Below are positions 32,883-43,598 of a stretch of DNA of 64,000 nt, piece by piece. The notes below the pieces were generated by a model that saw nothing but the letters and a program-made list of their open reading frames with translations, did no database searches and was not told the DNA's origin. The stretch spans positions 1 to 64,000 of the forward strand of contig NZ_NMQZ01000004.1 in assembly GCF_002864685.1 (NCBI RefSeq), given 5' to 3'. The first letter of the stretch is position 1; each line of letters begins with the position of its first letter. A program made the position numbers and the translations under genes. Source of the DNA: Alloalcanivorax mobilis. Lineage in GTDB: Bacteria; Pseudomonadota; Gammaproteobacteria; Pseudomonadales; Alcanivoracaceae.

Positions 32883-34370
32883 TCATCCGCGTTGCAGATT
32901 CTGCCGGTAGCTGAGCGCTTCGCGCAGATGCGGGCGGCCAATATGCTCCTCGCCGGCCATGTCGGCGATGGTGCGTGCCACTCGCAGGCTACGGTGCAAG
33001 GCCCGGGCGGACAAATCCAGGCGCGTCATCACCGCCGCCAGCCAGGCGCGGTGCGGCGCCAGATCGCCGGCCAGGCGGCGGCTGTCCAGATCCCGGTTGA
33101 GGTGGCCCTGGCGCTGCCACTGGCGCCGCCAGACGGCGCTCACCCGCTCGCGCACCGCCGCGCTGGTTTCGCCATCGGGCTCGCCGAGCAGTGCCTGGGG
33201 CGTCACCGCTGGCACCTCCAGGTGCAGGTCGATGCGGTCCAGCAGCGGGCCGGACAGCTTGCTCTGATAGCGGCGCGCCTTCTCGCAGCGAAACCCGCAG
33301 CTACGCTCCGGGTCGCCCAGGTAACCGCACGGGCAGGGGTTCATGGCCGCCACCAATTGAAAGCGGGCTGGGAAACTGACCTGCTGGGCGGCGCGGGCGA
33401 TGTGCACCTGGCCGGTTTCCAGGGGCTCGCGCAACACCTCCAGGACCTTGCGATCGAACTCCGGCAGTTCATCGAGAAACAGCACCCCATGGTGCGCCAG
33501 TGAAATTTCCCCGGGCTTGGGATAAGAACCGCCGCCGACCAGGGCGCTGGCCGAGGCGGTATGGTGGGGTGAGCGGAACGGGCGATGCAGGAAGTTTCGC
33601 GTTGGCCGGGGCGTGCGTAAGGAATGAATCGCCGCCACTTCCAGGGCCTGGGCTCGGCCCAGCGGCGGCAGCAGCCCGGGCAGGCGCGCCGCCAGCATGC
33701 TTTTGCCGGAGCCCGGCGGCCCGCTGAGCAGCAGGGAATGCATGCCGCTGGCGCAGATTTCCAGAAGCCGCTTGGCGCTGGCCTGGCCATGAATCTCCGA
33801 CAGGCAGGGGCCGTCTGCGTCCTCGTGGCTGGCCGGCGGGGCCGGGTGGGGTGGCAGCGGTTGATGCCCCTTAAGGTGCGCGCACAGCGCCGTCAGGCTG
33901 TCCACCGCCAGAGTGTCGGCGCCGGCCAGAGCCGCTTCATCGCCGTTTTCCCGTGGCACCACCAGGGCGTGGCCCTGCTCGGCGGCGGCCAGCGCCGCCG
34001 GCAACACCGCCGGCACCGGGTGCAGGCCGCCGGAGAGCGCCAATTCGCCGATGTATTCGCGGCCGTCGAGCCGGACTTTGCCGAGCTGGCCGCTGGCGGC
34101 CAGGATGCCCAGGGCGATCGGCAGATCGAAACGGCCGCCGTCCTTGGGCAGGTCCGCCGGCGCCAGGTTCACGGTGATGCGGCGCTGGGGCAGCTCGAAA
34201 CCGCTGTTCACCAGTGCCGAGCGCACCCGGTCCTTGCTTTCGCGCACGGCGGTGTCCGCCAGACCGACGATGGTGAAACCGGGCAGGCCGGGGGCCAGGT
34301 GCACTTCAACGCGCACCGGCACCGCCTGGATGCCGCGCGTGGCGCGGCTGTGCAAAAGGGCGATGGACAT
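32883..34370 (-). CDS. comM: ComM/YifB-family Mg-chelatase-like AAA+ ATPase
   Basis: 495 residues. The N-terminal ChlI-like domain (about 1-165) has VEVHLAPGLPGFTIVGLADTAVRESKDRVRSAL in its opening; the AAA+ core has Walker A SGPPGSGKSM, Walker B GVLFLDELPEF and a zinc-binding-like MNPCPCGYLGDPERSCG segment; a C-terminal MCM-like helical domain follows. ComM is a hexameric branch-migration helicase that extends heteroduplex during natural transformation in Haemophilus and Vibrio. Its presence is conserved in most gammaproteobacteria and does not by itself prove competence. Confidence 0.95.
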   Translation of the reverse strand: MSIALLHSRATRGIQAVPVRVEVHLAPGLPGFTIVGLADTAVRESKDRVRSALVNSGFELPQRRITVNLAPADLPKDGGRFDLPIALGILAASGQLGKVRLDGREYIGELALSGGLHPVPAVLPAALAAAEQGHALVVPRENGDEAALAGADTLAVDSLTALCAHLKGHQPLPPHPAPPASHEDADGPCLSEIHGQASAKRLLEICASGMHSLLLSGPPGSGKSMLAARLPGLLPPLGRAQALEVAAIHSLRTPRPTRNFLHRPFRSPHHTASASALVGGGSYPKPGEISLAHHGVLFLDELPEFDRKVLEVLREPLETGQVHIARAAQQVSFPARFQLVAAMNPCPCGYLGDPERSCGFRCEKARRYQSKLSGPLLDRIDLHLEVPAVTPQALLGEPDGETSAAVRERVSAVWRRQWQRQGHLNRDLDSRRLAGDLAPHRAWLAAVMTRLDLSARALHRSLRVARTIADMAGEEHIGRPHLREALSYRQNLQRG

Positions 34371-34476
34371 GCCGCCATGCTAACGCCGGCGGCGCGCCAG
34401 GAGCGTGCGCCGCCGGCGCCGGTTGGCGTAGGAAATCCCCGGCGATCCCTGTGCGTGAATCGCCAGCCTCGGGCGG

Positions 34477-35376
34477 TTACCGCCGCGCGGCGAGCTGTTC
34501 GATCAGCGCGATGGTCTTGGCCGCCGCCGGCGTGGGCGTGTGCCCGGCCGGTTGCACCAGGGCGAACTCGACGCTCTGGTGGCTGTCGTCGATGTTCAAA
34601 CGCACCAGCCGGCCTTCGGCCACTTCCCGCCGGCAGAGCGTGGCGGTGGCGCTGAGAACGGCGTCGCTGCGGGTGACCACTTCCCGCAGCACATGAAGGT
34701 CGTTGCACTCGATGCCGAGCGTCAGCTTCTCTCCCGGTGTCAGCCCCAGCTTACGTTGCAAGCCGGCGCGGGCGGCGTCGGGCAACGGCACCGACACCAG
34801 CGGATAGGGCAGCAGGTCGCGGGTGGCCAGGCGCGCCCGTGCCGCCAGGGGGTGGCCGGTGCGCACGTACCAGCCGGCGGCTTCCACCGACAGTAACCGC
34901 GTTTCCAGAAGCGCCTGGGCCGGCACCGTGCGCCGTTCCACCACCGCGAACTCCAGCACTTCCTCGGTGACTTTGCGCAGCAGCGTGGCCCAATCATTGA
35001 CCTCCACATTCAGGTTCAGGTCGGGGTGCTCCTCCATCAAGGTGGCGAGCACATCGGGCAGCAGAATGGCGGCGGGGTAGGAACCGGCGCCGAAACGCAC
35101 CTCGCCCAGTTGATCGTTGCGGATCAGGTCGGCGTCGCGTTTCAGGCCACGGGCCTCGAACAGCACCCGCCGGGCCCGGTCCACCAGCCGCCGGCCGGCG
35201 GGGGTCAGCACCACGCCCTGGTGGGCGCGGTCGAACAACTGCACCCCCAGCTCACGCTCCAGGCCCTGGATTGCCCGGGTCAGGGCGGGCTGGCTGAGAT
35301 GGGAGCGGGCGGCCGCCTTGACGAAAGAGCCTTCCTCCGCCAGGGCCACCAACTGTTCCAGGCGGCGCAGGTTCAT
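34477..35376 (-). CDS. LysR-family regulator divergent from the alkyl sulfatase gene
   Basis: 299 residues with a helix-turn-helix at 1-60 (MNLRRLEQLVALAEEGSFVKAA, then SHLSQPALTRAIQGLE) and a LysR substrate domain from about 90. The start at 35376 matches family length; the frame runs open to 35550 without similarity. It is divergent from the SdsA-like gene with a 106-bp gap, the classical arrangement for a LysR activator of its neighbour, comparable to SdsB beside SdsA in Pseudomonas (parallel from established knowledge; orthology not tested). Confidence 0.88.
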   Translation of the reverse strand: MNLRRLEQLVALAEEGSFVKAAARSHLSQPALTRAIQGLERELGVQLFDRAHQGVVLTPAGRRLVDRARRVLFEARGLKRDADLIRNDQLGEVRFGAGSYPAAILLPDVLATLMEEHPDLNLNVEVNDWATLLRKVTEEVLEFAVVERRTVPAQALLETRLLSVEAAGWYVRTGHPLAARARLATRDLLPYPLVSVPLPDAARAGLQRKLGLTPGEKLTLGIECNDLHVLREVVTRSDAVLSATATLCRREVAEGRLVRLNIDDSHQSVEFALVQPAGHTPTPAAAKTIALIEQLAARR

Positions 35377-35482
35377 AAATGCGTTTTCTGCATTGAAAGG
35401 ATGAGTGTTATGCATTTGTAACATGGGCGGTGGCGGCGTACAACGGGCCTCGCCCGTCCGTCCCCTTGCCGTGGAGGTAGCC

Positions 35483-37417
35483 ATGAGCGGCTCCGACAAG
35501 CCCGAGAAAATCGCCCCGAAACCGGCGCAGCCGGCCACCGTCACTTGCAACCACGCGTGGCATCAGCGGTTGCCGTTTGAGGATCGCGCTGATTTCGACG
35601 ACGCCCGGCGCGGCTACATCGCCGGCTTCGACGGCGACCAGATCCGCCGCCAGCAGGATGGCCGCGTGGTATGGGATTTCCGCGCCTATCAGTTTCAGCA
35701 AACCGACCAGGTTCCAGACACGGTCAACCCGAGCCTGTGGCGGCTGGCGCAGCTGAACAACCACAGTGGCCTGTTCAAGGTGTGCGAGCGGGTCTATCAG
35801 ATTCGTGGTTTCGATCTTTCCAATATGAACGTGGTCGAAGGCGACACCGGCCTGATCATCATGGACCCGCTGGTCAGTGCCGAGGTGGCGGCCGCCGCGC
35901 TGGACACCTACTACCAGCACCGGCCGCGCAAGCCGGTGCTGGCGGTGATCTACACGCACAGCCATGTGGACCATTTCGGCGGCGTCAAAGGGGTGGTCAG
36001 TGAAGAGGACGTGCGCGCCGGCAAGGTGCGCATTTACGCCCCCGACGGCTTTATGGAAGAGACCGTCAGCGAGAACGTCTACGCCGGCCCGGCGATGCTG
36101 CGCCGCGCCCAATATATGTATGGTGGCCTGTTGCCGCGCAGCGAGCGCGGGCAGGTGGACGCGGGCCTGGGTAAGGGCACGTCACGGGGCACGGTGACAT
36201 TGATCGCGCCGACGCACAGCATCGTCGAGCCGATCGAAAATCACGTGATCGACGGCGTGGAAATCGAGTTCCAGCTCACCCCGGGCACCGAGGCGCCCTC
36301 GGAAATGAATCTCTATTTCCCGCAGTGGCGGGCGTTGTGCGTGGCCGAGAACGCCTGCCAGTGCATGCACAACATTCTGACCATCCGTGGCGCGCTGGTG
36401 CGCGACCCGCGGGTGTGGGCCTACTATTTGGGCGAAACCCTGGTGCGCTACGGTGACCGCAGCGACGTGTTGTTCGCCCAGCACCATTGGCCCACCTGGG
36501 GCGCGGACAACATTCGCGAATTTCTCGCCGACCAGCGCGACATGTACGCCTTTCTCAATGACGAAACCCTGCGTCTGCTCAACCACGGGCTGACGCCGCT
36601 GGACATCGCCGAGCGCCTGAAAAGCCTGCCCGAGCCCCTGGCCAGCCGCTGGTACGCCCGCGACTATTACGGCTCGGTCAGCCACAACGTGCGCGCCGTG
36701 TATCAGCGCTATATGGGCTTTTACGACGCCAACCCGGCGCATCTTAATCCGCTGCCCCCGGTGCCGGCCGCCAAGCGCACCATTGAATGGATGGGCGGCG
36801 CCGAGGCGGTGCTGGAGAAAGCCCGGGCGTCGTTCGAGAACGGTGAATTCCGCTGGGTGGCGCAGATCGTCAACGAGGTGGTGTTCGCCGATCCGGACAA
36901 CAAAGAGGCACGTTTGCTGCAGGCGGACGCGCTGGAGCAGCTCGGGTATCAGAGCGAGAACACCACCTGGCGTAACGCTTACCTGACCGGCGCCCAGGAG
37001 CTGCGCAACGGCGTTAAGCGGGTACGCGGTGGCGGCGCGCCGGATCTGGTGCGGGCGCTGACCCCGGACCTGTTTTTCTCATTCCTGGCGGTGCGCCTGA
37101 ACACCGAGAAGGCGGCGCGGCATCCGATGACGCTCAACTGGCGCTTCCCCGACCTGGACCGGGACTTCGCCCTGACGGTGCGCAACGGCGTGCTCACTCA
37201 CCTGGCGGACCGCCGCCACCCCCAGGCCGACGCGGATCTGAGCATGGACAAGGCGACCCTGGACCGGGTCGGTGTGGGTGAACTGACCATCCCCGAGGCG
37301 ATTGAGCAGGGGCTGATGACGATGCAGGGCGACAACGGCAAGGCCGCGACCCTGTTCTCGCTGCTCGATCAGTTCGAACCCAGTTTCAATATTGTCACGC
37401 CCGCGGTTCAACCCTGA
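35483..37417 (+). CDS. sdsA: SdsA-like alkyl sulfatase (MBL fold)
   Basis: 644 residues. The metallo-beta-lactamase domain carries the zinc motif THSHVDHFGG (H159, H161, D163, H164), and further metal-site segments are TEAPSEMNLYFP, CVAENACQCMHN and AQHHWPTWG. A dimerisation domain (about 400-515) and a C-terminal SCP2-like domain (about 530-644) follow, as in Pseudomonas SdsA1. The enzyme hydrolyses primary or secondary alkyl sulfates such as SDS. GGAGG at 35473-35477 supports ATG 35483. No signal peptide is visible, so it is probably cytoplasmic, unlike secreted SdsA1. Confidence 0.9.
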   Translation: MSGSDKPEKIAPKPAQPATVTCNHAWHQRLPFEDRADFDDARRGYIAGFDGDQIRRQQDGRVVWDFRAYQFQQTDQVPDTVNPSLWRLAQLNNHSGLFKVCERVYQIRGFDLSNMNVVEGDTGLIIMDPLVSAEVAAAALDTYYQHRPRKPVLAVIYTHSHVDHFGGVKGVVSEEDVRAGKVRIYAPDGFMEETVSENVYAGPAMLRRAQYMYGGLLPRSERGQVDAGLGKGTSRGTVTLIAPTHSIVEPIENHVIDGVEIEFQLTPGTEAPSEMNLYFPQWRALCVAENACQCMHNILTIRGALVRDPRVWAYYLGETLVRYGDRSDVLFAQHHWPTWGADNIREFLADQRDMYAFLNDETLRLLNHGLTPLDIAERLKSLPEPLASRWYARDYYGSVSHNVRAVYQRYMGFYDANPAHLNPLPPVPAAKRTIEWMGGAEAVLEKARASFENGEFRWVAQIVNEVVFADPDNKEARLLQADALEQLGYQSENTTWRNAYLTGAQELRNGVKRVRGGGAPDLVRALTPDLFFSFLAVRLNTEKAARHPMTLNWRFPDLDRDFALTVRNGVLTHLADRRHPQADADLSMDKATLDRVGVGELTIPEAIEQGLMTMQGDNGKAATLFSLLDQFEPSFNIVTPAVQP

Positions 37418-37689
37418 TCCGGCGCGCCCCGGCCCGCAGCGGCCGGGGCCGCATCGCCCTCAAGCTCGGCGACCTGCTTTTCCAACGCCTCCAGTTTCGC
37501 GCGGGTGCGCTCCAGCACCTGCTGTTGGATCTCGAACTCTTCCCGGCTGATCAGATCCAGGCGCGTCATCGTCTCGTTGAGCACCGCGCGCACGCTGTGC
37601 TCCACCTCCTGGCGCAGCCGCCCCAGATCGGCGGGCAGATGGCGGCTGATGTCGTTCATCAGACGATCAAGAAAGGGCTGGTCTTGCAT
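37408..37689 (-). CDS. ubiK: Ubiquinone biosynthesis accessory factor UbiK
   Basis: 93 residues of the UbiK/YqiC (BMFP) family: an amphipathic N-terminal part (about 1-40) and a C-terminal coiled coil (about 50-80, EEFEIQQQVLERTRAKLEALEKQVAELE in parts). UbiK works with UbiJ in the soluble complex that hydroxylates ubiquinone precursors. It ends tail-to-tail with the alkyl sulfatase gene, overlapping it by ten bases. The C-terminal tail after residue 80 is Ala/Pro/Gly-rich and not conserved. Confidence 0.92.
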   Translation of the reverse strand: MQDQPFLDRLMNDISRHLPADLGRLRQEVEHSVRAVLNETMTRLDLISREEFEIQQQVLERTRAKLEALEKQVAELEGDAAPAAAGRGAPDQG

Positions 37690-37768
37690 GGGACGGCTCC
37701 GAGGGCTGATCAGGTTGGCATGGTAGCGGATGGCGGTGGCGGGGCGCTAGACGCTGCCCTGGGGGGCG

Positions 37769-37890
37769 GTTTTCAGTTTTCAGTGTTCAGTTTTCAGTGG
37801 GTGGGGCGGGCACGGTGTCCCGCAAACCACGGCCCCGCCCAGGGGGCGGGGTCGTGCGTGCAAGCGTGTTGCGTGTAGCGTGCCGCGCCT
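37769..37890. repeat. Heptanucleotide units (GTTTTCA, GCGTGTN) and a GC hairpin
   Basis: 37769-37796 holds four units, GTTTTCA, GTTTTCA, GTGTTCA and GTTTTCA. 37829-37854 is a GC-rich hairpin (CCCCGCCC/GGGCGGGG) that could stall the amtB transcript, though without a T tract. From about 37856, a degenerate seven-base repeat built on GCGTGTT, GCGTGTA and GCGTGCC runs up to the amtB stop codon. Confidence 0.7.
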
Positions 37891-39213
37891 TTACAGGTTG
37901 TAACCGCGTTCGTCGTGTTGGGACAGGTCCAGGCCGATGGTTTCGTCTTCTTCGCTGACGCGCAGGCCGATCACCAGGTCGATCACCTTAAGGATCACGA
38001 AGGTGACGATGGTGGTGTAGATCACCGTGAACGCCACGCCCTGCACCTGTATCCAGAGCTGGGCGCCGATGTTGCGCACGTCGCCAAAGCCACCCAGTGC
38101 CGGGGCGGCGAAGGCGCCGGTGAGAATCGCGCCGACGATGCCGCCGACGCCGTGCACGCCGAACACGTCCAGGGAGTCGTCGTAGCCCAGTTTGCGCTTC
38201 AGGGTAGTGGCGCAGAAGAAGCAGATCAGGCCGGCGGCGATGCCGATGATCAGCGCCCCGGCCGGGCCGGCGGTGCCGGCGGCGGGGGTGCTCGCCACCA
38301 GCCCCGCCACCACGCCGGAGGCGATGCCCAGAGCGCTGGGTTTACCGTGCGCCACCCACTCGGCGAACATCCAGGCCAGCGCCGCGCCAGCGGTGGCGAT
38401 CTGGGTCACCAGCATGGCCATGCCGGCGGTGTCGTCGGCGGCGGCCGCGGAGCCGGCGTTGAAGCCGAACCAGCCGACCCACAGCATGGCCGCGCCGATC
38501 AGGGTGTAGCCCAGGTTGTGTGGGGCCATGTGCGAGGACGGGTAGCCCTTGCGCTTGCCGAGCATGATGCAGGCCACCAGACCGGCGATGCCGGCATTGA
38601 TGTGCACCACCGTGCCGCCGGCGAAATCGAGCACGCCCCAGTCCCACATGAGCGCGCCGTCACCGCTCCACACCATGTGCGCGATGGGCGCGTACACCAG
38701 GGTGAACCACACGCCCATGAAGATCAGCATGGCCGAGAACTTCATGCGTTCGGCGAAGGCGCCCACGATCAGCGCCGGGGTGATGATCGCGAAGGTCATC
38801 TGGAAGGTCACGAACACGCTTTCCGGGAAGGCGCCGATCAGCGCTTCCTTGGTGAGCTTGTTGAGGAACAGATTGTCCAGGCCACCAATAAAGGAATGCA
38901 GATTGAGCGTGCCGGCGCTCATGCCGCTGGTGTCGAACGCCAGGCTGTAGCCGTACACGAACCACAGCACGGTGATCAGGCCAGTGATGGCGAAGCACTG
39001 CATCATCACCGAGAGCAGGTTCTTCGAACGCACCAGGCCGCCGTAGAACAACGCCAGCCCGGGAATGATCATCAGCAGCACCAGCGCCGTGGAGGTCAGC
39101 ATCCAGGCGGTATCACCGGCGCTCAGCGCGGGCGTTTCCTGGGCCAGTGCCAGCGTCGGGAACAAGGCGGCGGCGAGAGCGCCGATTCGGATCAAAGCGC
39201 GTTGCGTATTCAT
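37891..39213 (-). CDS. amtB: Ammonium transporter AmtB (copy 1)
   Basis: 440 residues with a signal-peptide-like N terminus (about 1-24, ending in ALAQE) followed by eleven membrane helices, as in Escherichia coli AmtB. The twin histidines of the pore lie in FAGGTVVHINAG and DVFGVHGVGG, and the region AERMKFSAML and WFGFNAGS match the family. It conducts ammonium across the inner membrane. It starts 27 bp downstream of glnK copy 1 in one operon. The C-terminal tail with SEEDETIGLDLSQHDERGY is where GlnK docks to block the pore. Confidence 0.94.
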   Translation of the reverse strand: MNTQRALIRIGALAAALFPTLALAQETPALSAGDTAWMLTSTALVLLMIIPGLALFYGGLVRSKNLLSVMMQCFAITGLITVLWFVYGYSLAFDTSGMSAGTLNLHSFIGGLDNLFLNKLTKEALIGAFPESVFVTFQMTFAIITPALIVGAFAERMKFSAMLIFMGVWFTLVYAPIAHMVWSGDGALMWDWGVLDFAGGTVVHINAGIAGLVACIMLGKRKGYPSSHMAPHNLGYTLIGAAMLWVGWFGFNAGSAAAADDTAGMAMLVTQIATAGAALAWMFAEWVAHGKPSALGIASGVVAGLVASTPAAGTAGPAGALIIGIAAGLICFFCATTLKRKLGYDDSLDVFGVHGVGGIVGAILTGAFAAPALGGFGDVRNIGAQLWIQVQGVAFTVIYTTIVTFVILKVIDLVIGLRVSEEDETIGLDLSQHDERGYNL

Positions 39214-39239
39214 TCTTGTTTTCTCCTCGCGGCGCCGTG

Positions 39240-39695
<456 letters not shown>

Positions 39696-39710
39696 TCATC
39701 GGGCAAGGCA

Positions 39711-39726
39711 GCATGACTCATGCCAC
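39711..39726 (-). promoter_or_regulatory. Sigma-54 promoter of the left glnK-amtB operon
   Basis: On the minus strand this reads TGGCATGAGTCATGCT. It has the GG (-24) and GC (-12) elements exactly 12 bases apart and matches the consensus TGGCACGNNNNTTGCW except for two positions. The transcript would start near 39699, about 120 bases before glnK copy 1. Confidence 0.8.
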
Positions 39727-39809
39727 TTTGCCGCGCGGGCCGGGCACCACCATACACCGTATTCGCCTGGGGCTGCGCCAGTACCCGGCTTTCGGGCATT
39801 GTCGCGCCT

Positions 39810-39856
39810 TGCACCATTTTGGTACCAGCCCTAAAGCGGTGCACTATAATGCCGCA
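39810..39856. promoter_or_regulatory. Two NtrC-like enhancer sites shared by both operons
   Basis: 39810-39826, TGCACCATTTTGGTACC, closely matches the NtrC consensus TGCACC-N5-GGTGCA (one base off in the right half). 39840-39856, TGCACTATAATGCCGCA, resembles the known strong site of Escherichia coli glnA (GCACTATA...GCA). The two centres are 30 bp apart, about three helical turns, which suits cooperative binding of NtrC. They lie between the two divergent sigma-54 promoters. Confidence 0.75.
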
Positions 39857-39938
39857 GTGCCCCCGCGAAATACCCACGTCGCCTCGCAGATCAACCTTGT
39901 AAAAGCTTTCAACCCTCTGAGATAGCGTGACTTTTTAA

Positions 39939-40406
<468 letters not shown>

Positions 40407-40478
40407 GTTCCAAATCGTGTGAAAAGACGACCCATGCCAAGGTCTTGATCACGCTTCCTATTCTCGGAGGGTTGCAAC

Positions 40479-41738
<1,260 letters not shown>

Positions 41739-41765
41739 TTCTGTTTCCTTCCTTGGAGCATTGCT

Positions 41766-41789
41766 GGGCGCCTTCGGGCGCCCTTTTTT
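41766..41789 (+). terminator. Intrinsic terminator after amtB copy 2
   Basis: GGGCGCC and GGCGCCC form a 7-bp stem with a stable TTCG loop, followed by six T. It lies 28 bases after the amtB stop. Confidence 0.92.
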
Positions 41790-41929
41790 ATGGTGCGCGG
41801 CACGCGACACCAGGAAGTGCGTTACCGGCTGAACCCTGAAAACCGCCTGCCCCCCAATCCCCCGTCCCTTTCCGGGCGCTCCCCGGGTTACACTAGCGGC
41901 AATTGCCACCGCCACCCGATAGGCCCTGT

Positions 41930-43282
41930 GTGTTTGCTGAACTGAACCTGCACGAACGTTTGCTCCGCGCGCTCGAAGAACTCAACCTGAGCGAGCCCAC
42001 CGAGGTGCAGAAACAAGCCATCCCGGCGGCCCTGGCGGGCCGCGATCTGCGCGTGGTGGCGCGCACCGGCACCGGCAAGACCGCCGCCTTCGTGCTGCCC
42101 ATGCTGCAGCGCCTGTTGCAAGAGAAGGACGCCGGCATCGGCACCCGGGCGCTGATTCTGGCGCCCACCCGGGAGCTGGCCCGGCAGACCCTTAAGCAGG
42201 TGGAGGCGATGGCCCGGTTCACCTTCATAAAAGCCGAAGCGATCACCGGCGGTGAGGATTTCAAGGTGCAGGCGTCACGGATTCGCCGTAATCCGGAGAT
42301 TCTGGTGGCCACGCCGGGCCGCATGATCGAGCACCTGGAAGCCGGCAATCTGGCGTTTGGCGAAGTGAAGGTGCTGGTGCTGGATGAGTCCGACCGCATG
42401 CTCGACATGGGCTTCAGCGACGACGTGATGCGCCTCGCCGAAGCCTGCAATCCGGCCCGGCAAACCCTGCTGTTCTCGGCCACCCCGGGCGGCGAGGCGA
42501 TGGCGGCGATGGTGGCGCGCGTGCTGCGTGAGCCTGAAGCGCTGTTACTGGACAGCGTGCGCGAGCTCAATGAGCAGGTCGGCCAGCAGATCATCACCGC
42601 CGACGACCGCTCCCATAAAGAACGTCTGGTGCAGTGGTTGCTGGCTCACGAGCCGCATAAAAAAGCGATTGTGTTCACCAATACCAAGGCCGCCGCCGAT
42701 CGGCTCGGAGGCGTATTGCGCGCCACCGCCCACAAGGTATTCGTGCTGCACGGCGACAAGGACACCAAGGACCGCAAACTGGCGGTGGAACGGCTCAACA
42801 GCGGTGCCGTCACCGTGCTGGTGGCCACCGACGTGGCCGCCCGCGGCCTGGACGTGGACGGCCTGGAACTGGTGATCAATTTCGATATGCCGCGCAGCGG
42901 CGACGATTATCTGCACCGCATCGGCCGCACCGGTCGCGGCGATGGCGCCGGCCTGGCGATTTCCCTGGTGGAAAGCCACGAATGGAATCTGATGGCGAGC
43001 ATCCAGCGCTATCTGCGCCAGCAGTTCGAATTCCGGGTGGTCGAGCCGCTGCGAGGGCGCTACCAGGGGCCCAAGCTGGTCAAGCGTTCCGGTAAGGCGG
43101 TGGGCAGCAAAAACAAAAAGCTCAAGAAGCGGGCGCTGGCCAAAACCGGTAAGCCAGCTAAAAAAGTGGCGAAGAAAGCGGCCCGGCCGGCCCGCAAGGG
43201 CGCCGCCAGCAAGCCCGCCAGTGATTTGCAGGGCGGATTCGCCAAGCCGAAACGAAAAACCAACCCCGGCCCGCTGGACTGA
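41930..43282 (+). CDS. DEAD-box-family RNA helicase with DESD motif
   Basis: 450 residues. The helicase core has motif I ARTGTGKT (K50), Ia PTRELA, Ib TPGR, motif II reading DESD (152-155) instead of DEAD, motif III SAT, and motif VI HRIGRTGR. Serine at the third position is tolerated in some related proteins, so activity is likely. The last 80 residues are lysine-rich, a flexible RNA-binding tail as in RhlE and SrmB relatives. It probably acts in ribosome assembly or mRNA turnover. The start is uncertain: GTG at 41930 fits the family N terminus (FAELNLHERLL) but its ribosome site is poor. Confidence 0.88.
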   Translation: MFAELNLHERLLRALEELNLSEPTEVQKQAIPAALAGRDLRVVARTGTGKTAAFVLPMLQRLLQEKDAGIGTRALILAPTRELARQTLKQVEAMARFTFIKAEAITGGEDFKVQASRIRRNPEILVATPGRMIEHLEAGNLAFGEVKVLVLDESDRMLDMGFSDDVMRLAEACNPARQTLLFSATPGGEAMAAMVARVLREPEALLLDSVRELNEQVGQQIITADDRSHKERLVQWLLAHEPHKKAIVFTNTKAAADRLGGVLRATAHKVFVLHGDKDTKDRKLAVERLNSGAVTVLVATDVAARGLDVDGLELVINFDMPRSGDDYLHRIGRTGRGDGAGLAISLVESHEWNLMASIQRYLRQQFEFRVVEPLRGRYQGPKLVKRSGKAVGSKNKKLKKRALAKTGKPAKKVAKKAARPARKGAASKPASDLQGGFAKPKRKTNPGPLD

Positions 43283-43344
43283 CCTCGAGCGCCGGCCGGT
43301 GTCTGCTTCCACGGCGACGCCCTAAAAGGCGGGAACAGCAACCC

Positions 43345-43420
43345 CGTCGCTGGCAGGGCCTGCTCCTACGGCGGCTGCGTAGAAGAGTGTTTTGTGTAGG
43401 AGCAGGCCCAGCCAGCGGCG
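43345..43420. repeat. REP-like palindrome
   Basis: A 25-base left arm (43345-43369, ending GCCTGCTCCTAC) pairs with the right arm at 43396-43420 (starting GTAGGAGCAGGC) with two mismatches, around a 26-base loop. A related half-copy (GTAGGAGCAGGCCTTGCC) lies at 56870. This has the form of bacterial REP elements mobilised by RAYT transposases; no RAYT gene is in the window. Confidence 0.75.
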
Positions 43421-43477
43421 GATTCGATTTTAAGGCGCCAGCGCTCCTTGACCACGAATGGGTTGATTTTGATCCGG

Positions 43478-43498
43478 GCGTCCAGCGTCCAGCGTCCA
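43478..43498. repeat. Short heptanucleotide array (GCGTCCA)x3
   Basis: Three perfect GCGTCCA units lie 100 bp before the first pqiA gene. It is the shortest member of the GACGTCC-like family seen here. The 316-bp gap 43283-43598 otherwise holds the REP-like palindrome at 43345 and no gene. Confidence 0.8.
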
Positions 43499-43598
43499 GC
43501 CCACCTTTTTCCCTTTTTTACCGGTCTTCACGCCGACGCGCATGGTGACGGTACGAACGTGCCTTTAAAGTGGTTTTTTTGCCGGCGCGACCCCCACC

